Of a stretch of DNA of 64,000 bases, positions 63,568 to 64,000 are shown in pieces. The stretch is from positions 1 through 64,000 of the forward strand of contig NZ_CANQTS010000006.1 in NCBI RefSeq assembly GCF_947626835.1, given 5' to 3'. The DNA comes from an uncultured Acinetobacter sp. Its GTDB lineage: Bacteria; Pseudomonadota; Gammaproteobacteria; Pseudomonadales; Moraxellaceae. Each line of letters starts with the position of its first letter. Within the stretch, counting starts at the first letter, position 1. Both the position numbers and the translations under genes were made by a program. A model generated the notes under the pieces. That model was not told the DNA's origin. It saw only the letters and a list, made by a program, of their open reading frames with translations, and searched no databases.

Positions 63568-64000
63568 ATGCTTTCTATTTATTTAACAGATGTTCGAAAA
63601 CAGGTGCAATTTAAGGATTATCCGGGTGAACATCCTGTTAAATTTATTCTTAATTTTAAAAAAATATTTCCAAGCGTCATGGAATTGATTTTGCCTGTAT
63701 TGCCAGAGAGTGAAGACTTAGAAGAAATGACTTGGGAATCTACAACGCAAGACTTTGAAATCTTTAAGTTATTACTGACGGGGTGGGGTGTGGTTGAATT
63801 ACGTTTAAGTGCTATTGCACAGTTTAAAAATAAAAATTTTGCTGATCAATTGGTAAAAAACGCGCAACAACAACGTAAACAATGGTCACACAAAAATCAG
63901 AAGCTTTCGAACATGCAACTTGATTATTTATTGCTGCATCATATTCATACTTTGATTGATGCAGAGTTGGTTGAATTGGGTGAAAAATTCTATTTACCTA
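63568..64000 (+). CDS. hypothetical protein, 3' end beyond the window
   Basis: The reading frame from the ATG at 63568 stays open for 144 codons to the window edge. It starts MLSIYLTDVRKQVQF and is charged and mostly helical (for example NAQQQRKQWSHKN). No signal peptide, membrane helix or recognised motif is present. An AGG lies 8 bases upstream of the ATG. The gene is unrecognised and partial, so its length and function cannot be judged. Confidence 0.7.
   Translation, partial: MLSIYLTDVRKQVQFKDYPGEHPVKFILNFKKIFPSVMELILPVLPESEDLEEMTWESTTQDFEIFKLLLTGWGVVELRLSAIAQFKNKNFADQLVKNAQQQRKQWSHKNQKLSNMQLDYLLLHHIHTLIDAELVELGEKFYLP

Overview
The window looks like a chromosomal core region of an Acinetobacter-like gammaproteobacterium (Moraxellaceae). 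Support comes from low-GC, A/T-rich coding sequence, many short A-run/T-run hairpin terminators, and the gene content: a zapE-malate synthase G region, a stand-alone ntrBC pair, a rimO-pyrH-frr-uppS-cdsA-dxr-rseP-bamA-skp-lpxD-fabZ-lpxA block that stops before lpxB, and a recA-recX pair with no LexA-type box. No tRNA, rRNA operon, CRISPR array, insertion sequence, integrase or phage gene was seen, so most of the window is ordinary housekeeping DNA.

Layout. 1-8.6 kb: a small membrane ORF (possible LysO remnant), an AraC regulator, zapE, glcB, a YedK/HMCES-type peptidase, a MarR regulator and a TerC-CBS membrane protein with a structured leader. 8.8-12.7 kb: brnQ, map, a LysR regulator and a small Cys-rich protein. 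12.7-15.6 kb: ntrC and ntrB, with a strong sigma-54-type promoter and upstream NtrC-like sites. 15.6-27.8 kb: rimO, then the envelope and lipid A block, all on the plus strand. 27.8-34 kb: a CpoB/YbgF-like protein, 4.5S RNA, recX, recA, hslR, a YrfG-like phosphatase, cysQ, a histidine phosphatase and rpsT. 34.3-45.5 kb: a plus-strand run with an NAD(P)-binding protein, rraA, mfd, a HIT protein, a class III nucleotide cyclase, a low-Mr tyrosine phosphatase, murB, a YdcF-family protein and a lysophospholipase-like hydrolase. 45.5-49.7 kb: a GltB-like FMN protein, a RoxA-type hydroxylase, a Maf protein and a DUF2237 protein. 49.8-53.5 kb: pgk, a small lipoprotein, fba and a DMT transporter. 53.4-58.4 kb: a small zinc-ribbon protein, a nitroreductase, a SieB-like membrane protein, lpxH, ppiB and glnS. 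58.7-64 kb: an LRAT-family protein, tusE-tusB-tusC-tusD, a GalE-like epimerase, fumC with an in-frame stop, and an unrecognised gene cut by the window edge.

How the genes work together. The 17-28 kb block couples pyrimidine and translation functions (pyrH, frr) to undecaprenyl phosphate, CDP-diacylglycerol, isoprenoid, outer membrane protein and lipid A synthesis; lpxH at 55 kb adds a fourth lipid A step. pgk and fba supply triose-phosphate metabolism, and glcB and fumC feed C4 metabolism. tusBCDE serve tRNA 2-thiouridine synthesis.

No clearly new multi-gene system was found. The most useful observations are the premature TAA in fumC, the sigma-54/NtrC promoter architecture upstream of ntrBC, the candidate structured leader of the terC-family gene, a GalE-like protein that has lost the YxxxK lysine, a SieB-like orphan, and a terminator with no visible parent gene that may mark a small RNA.
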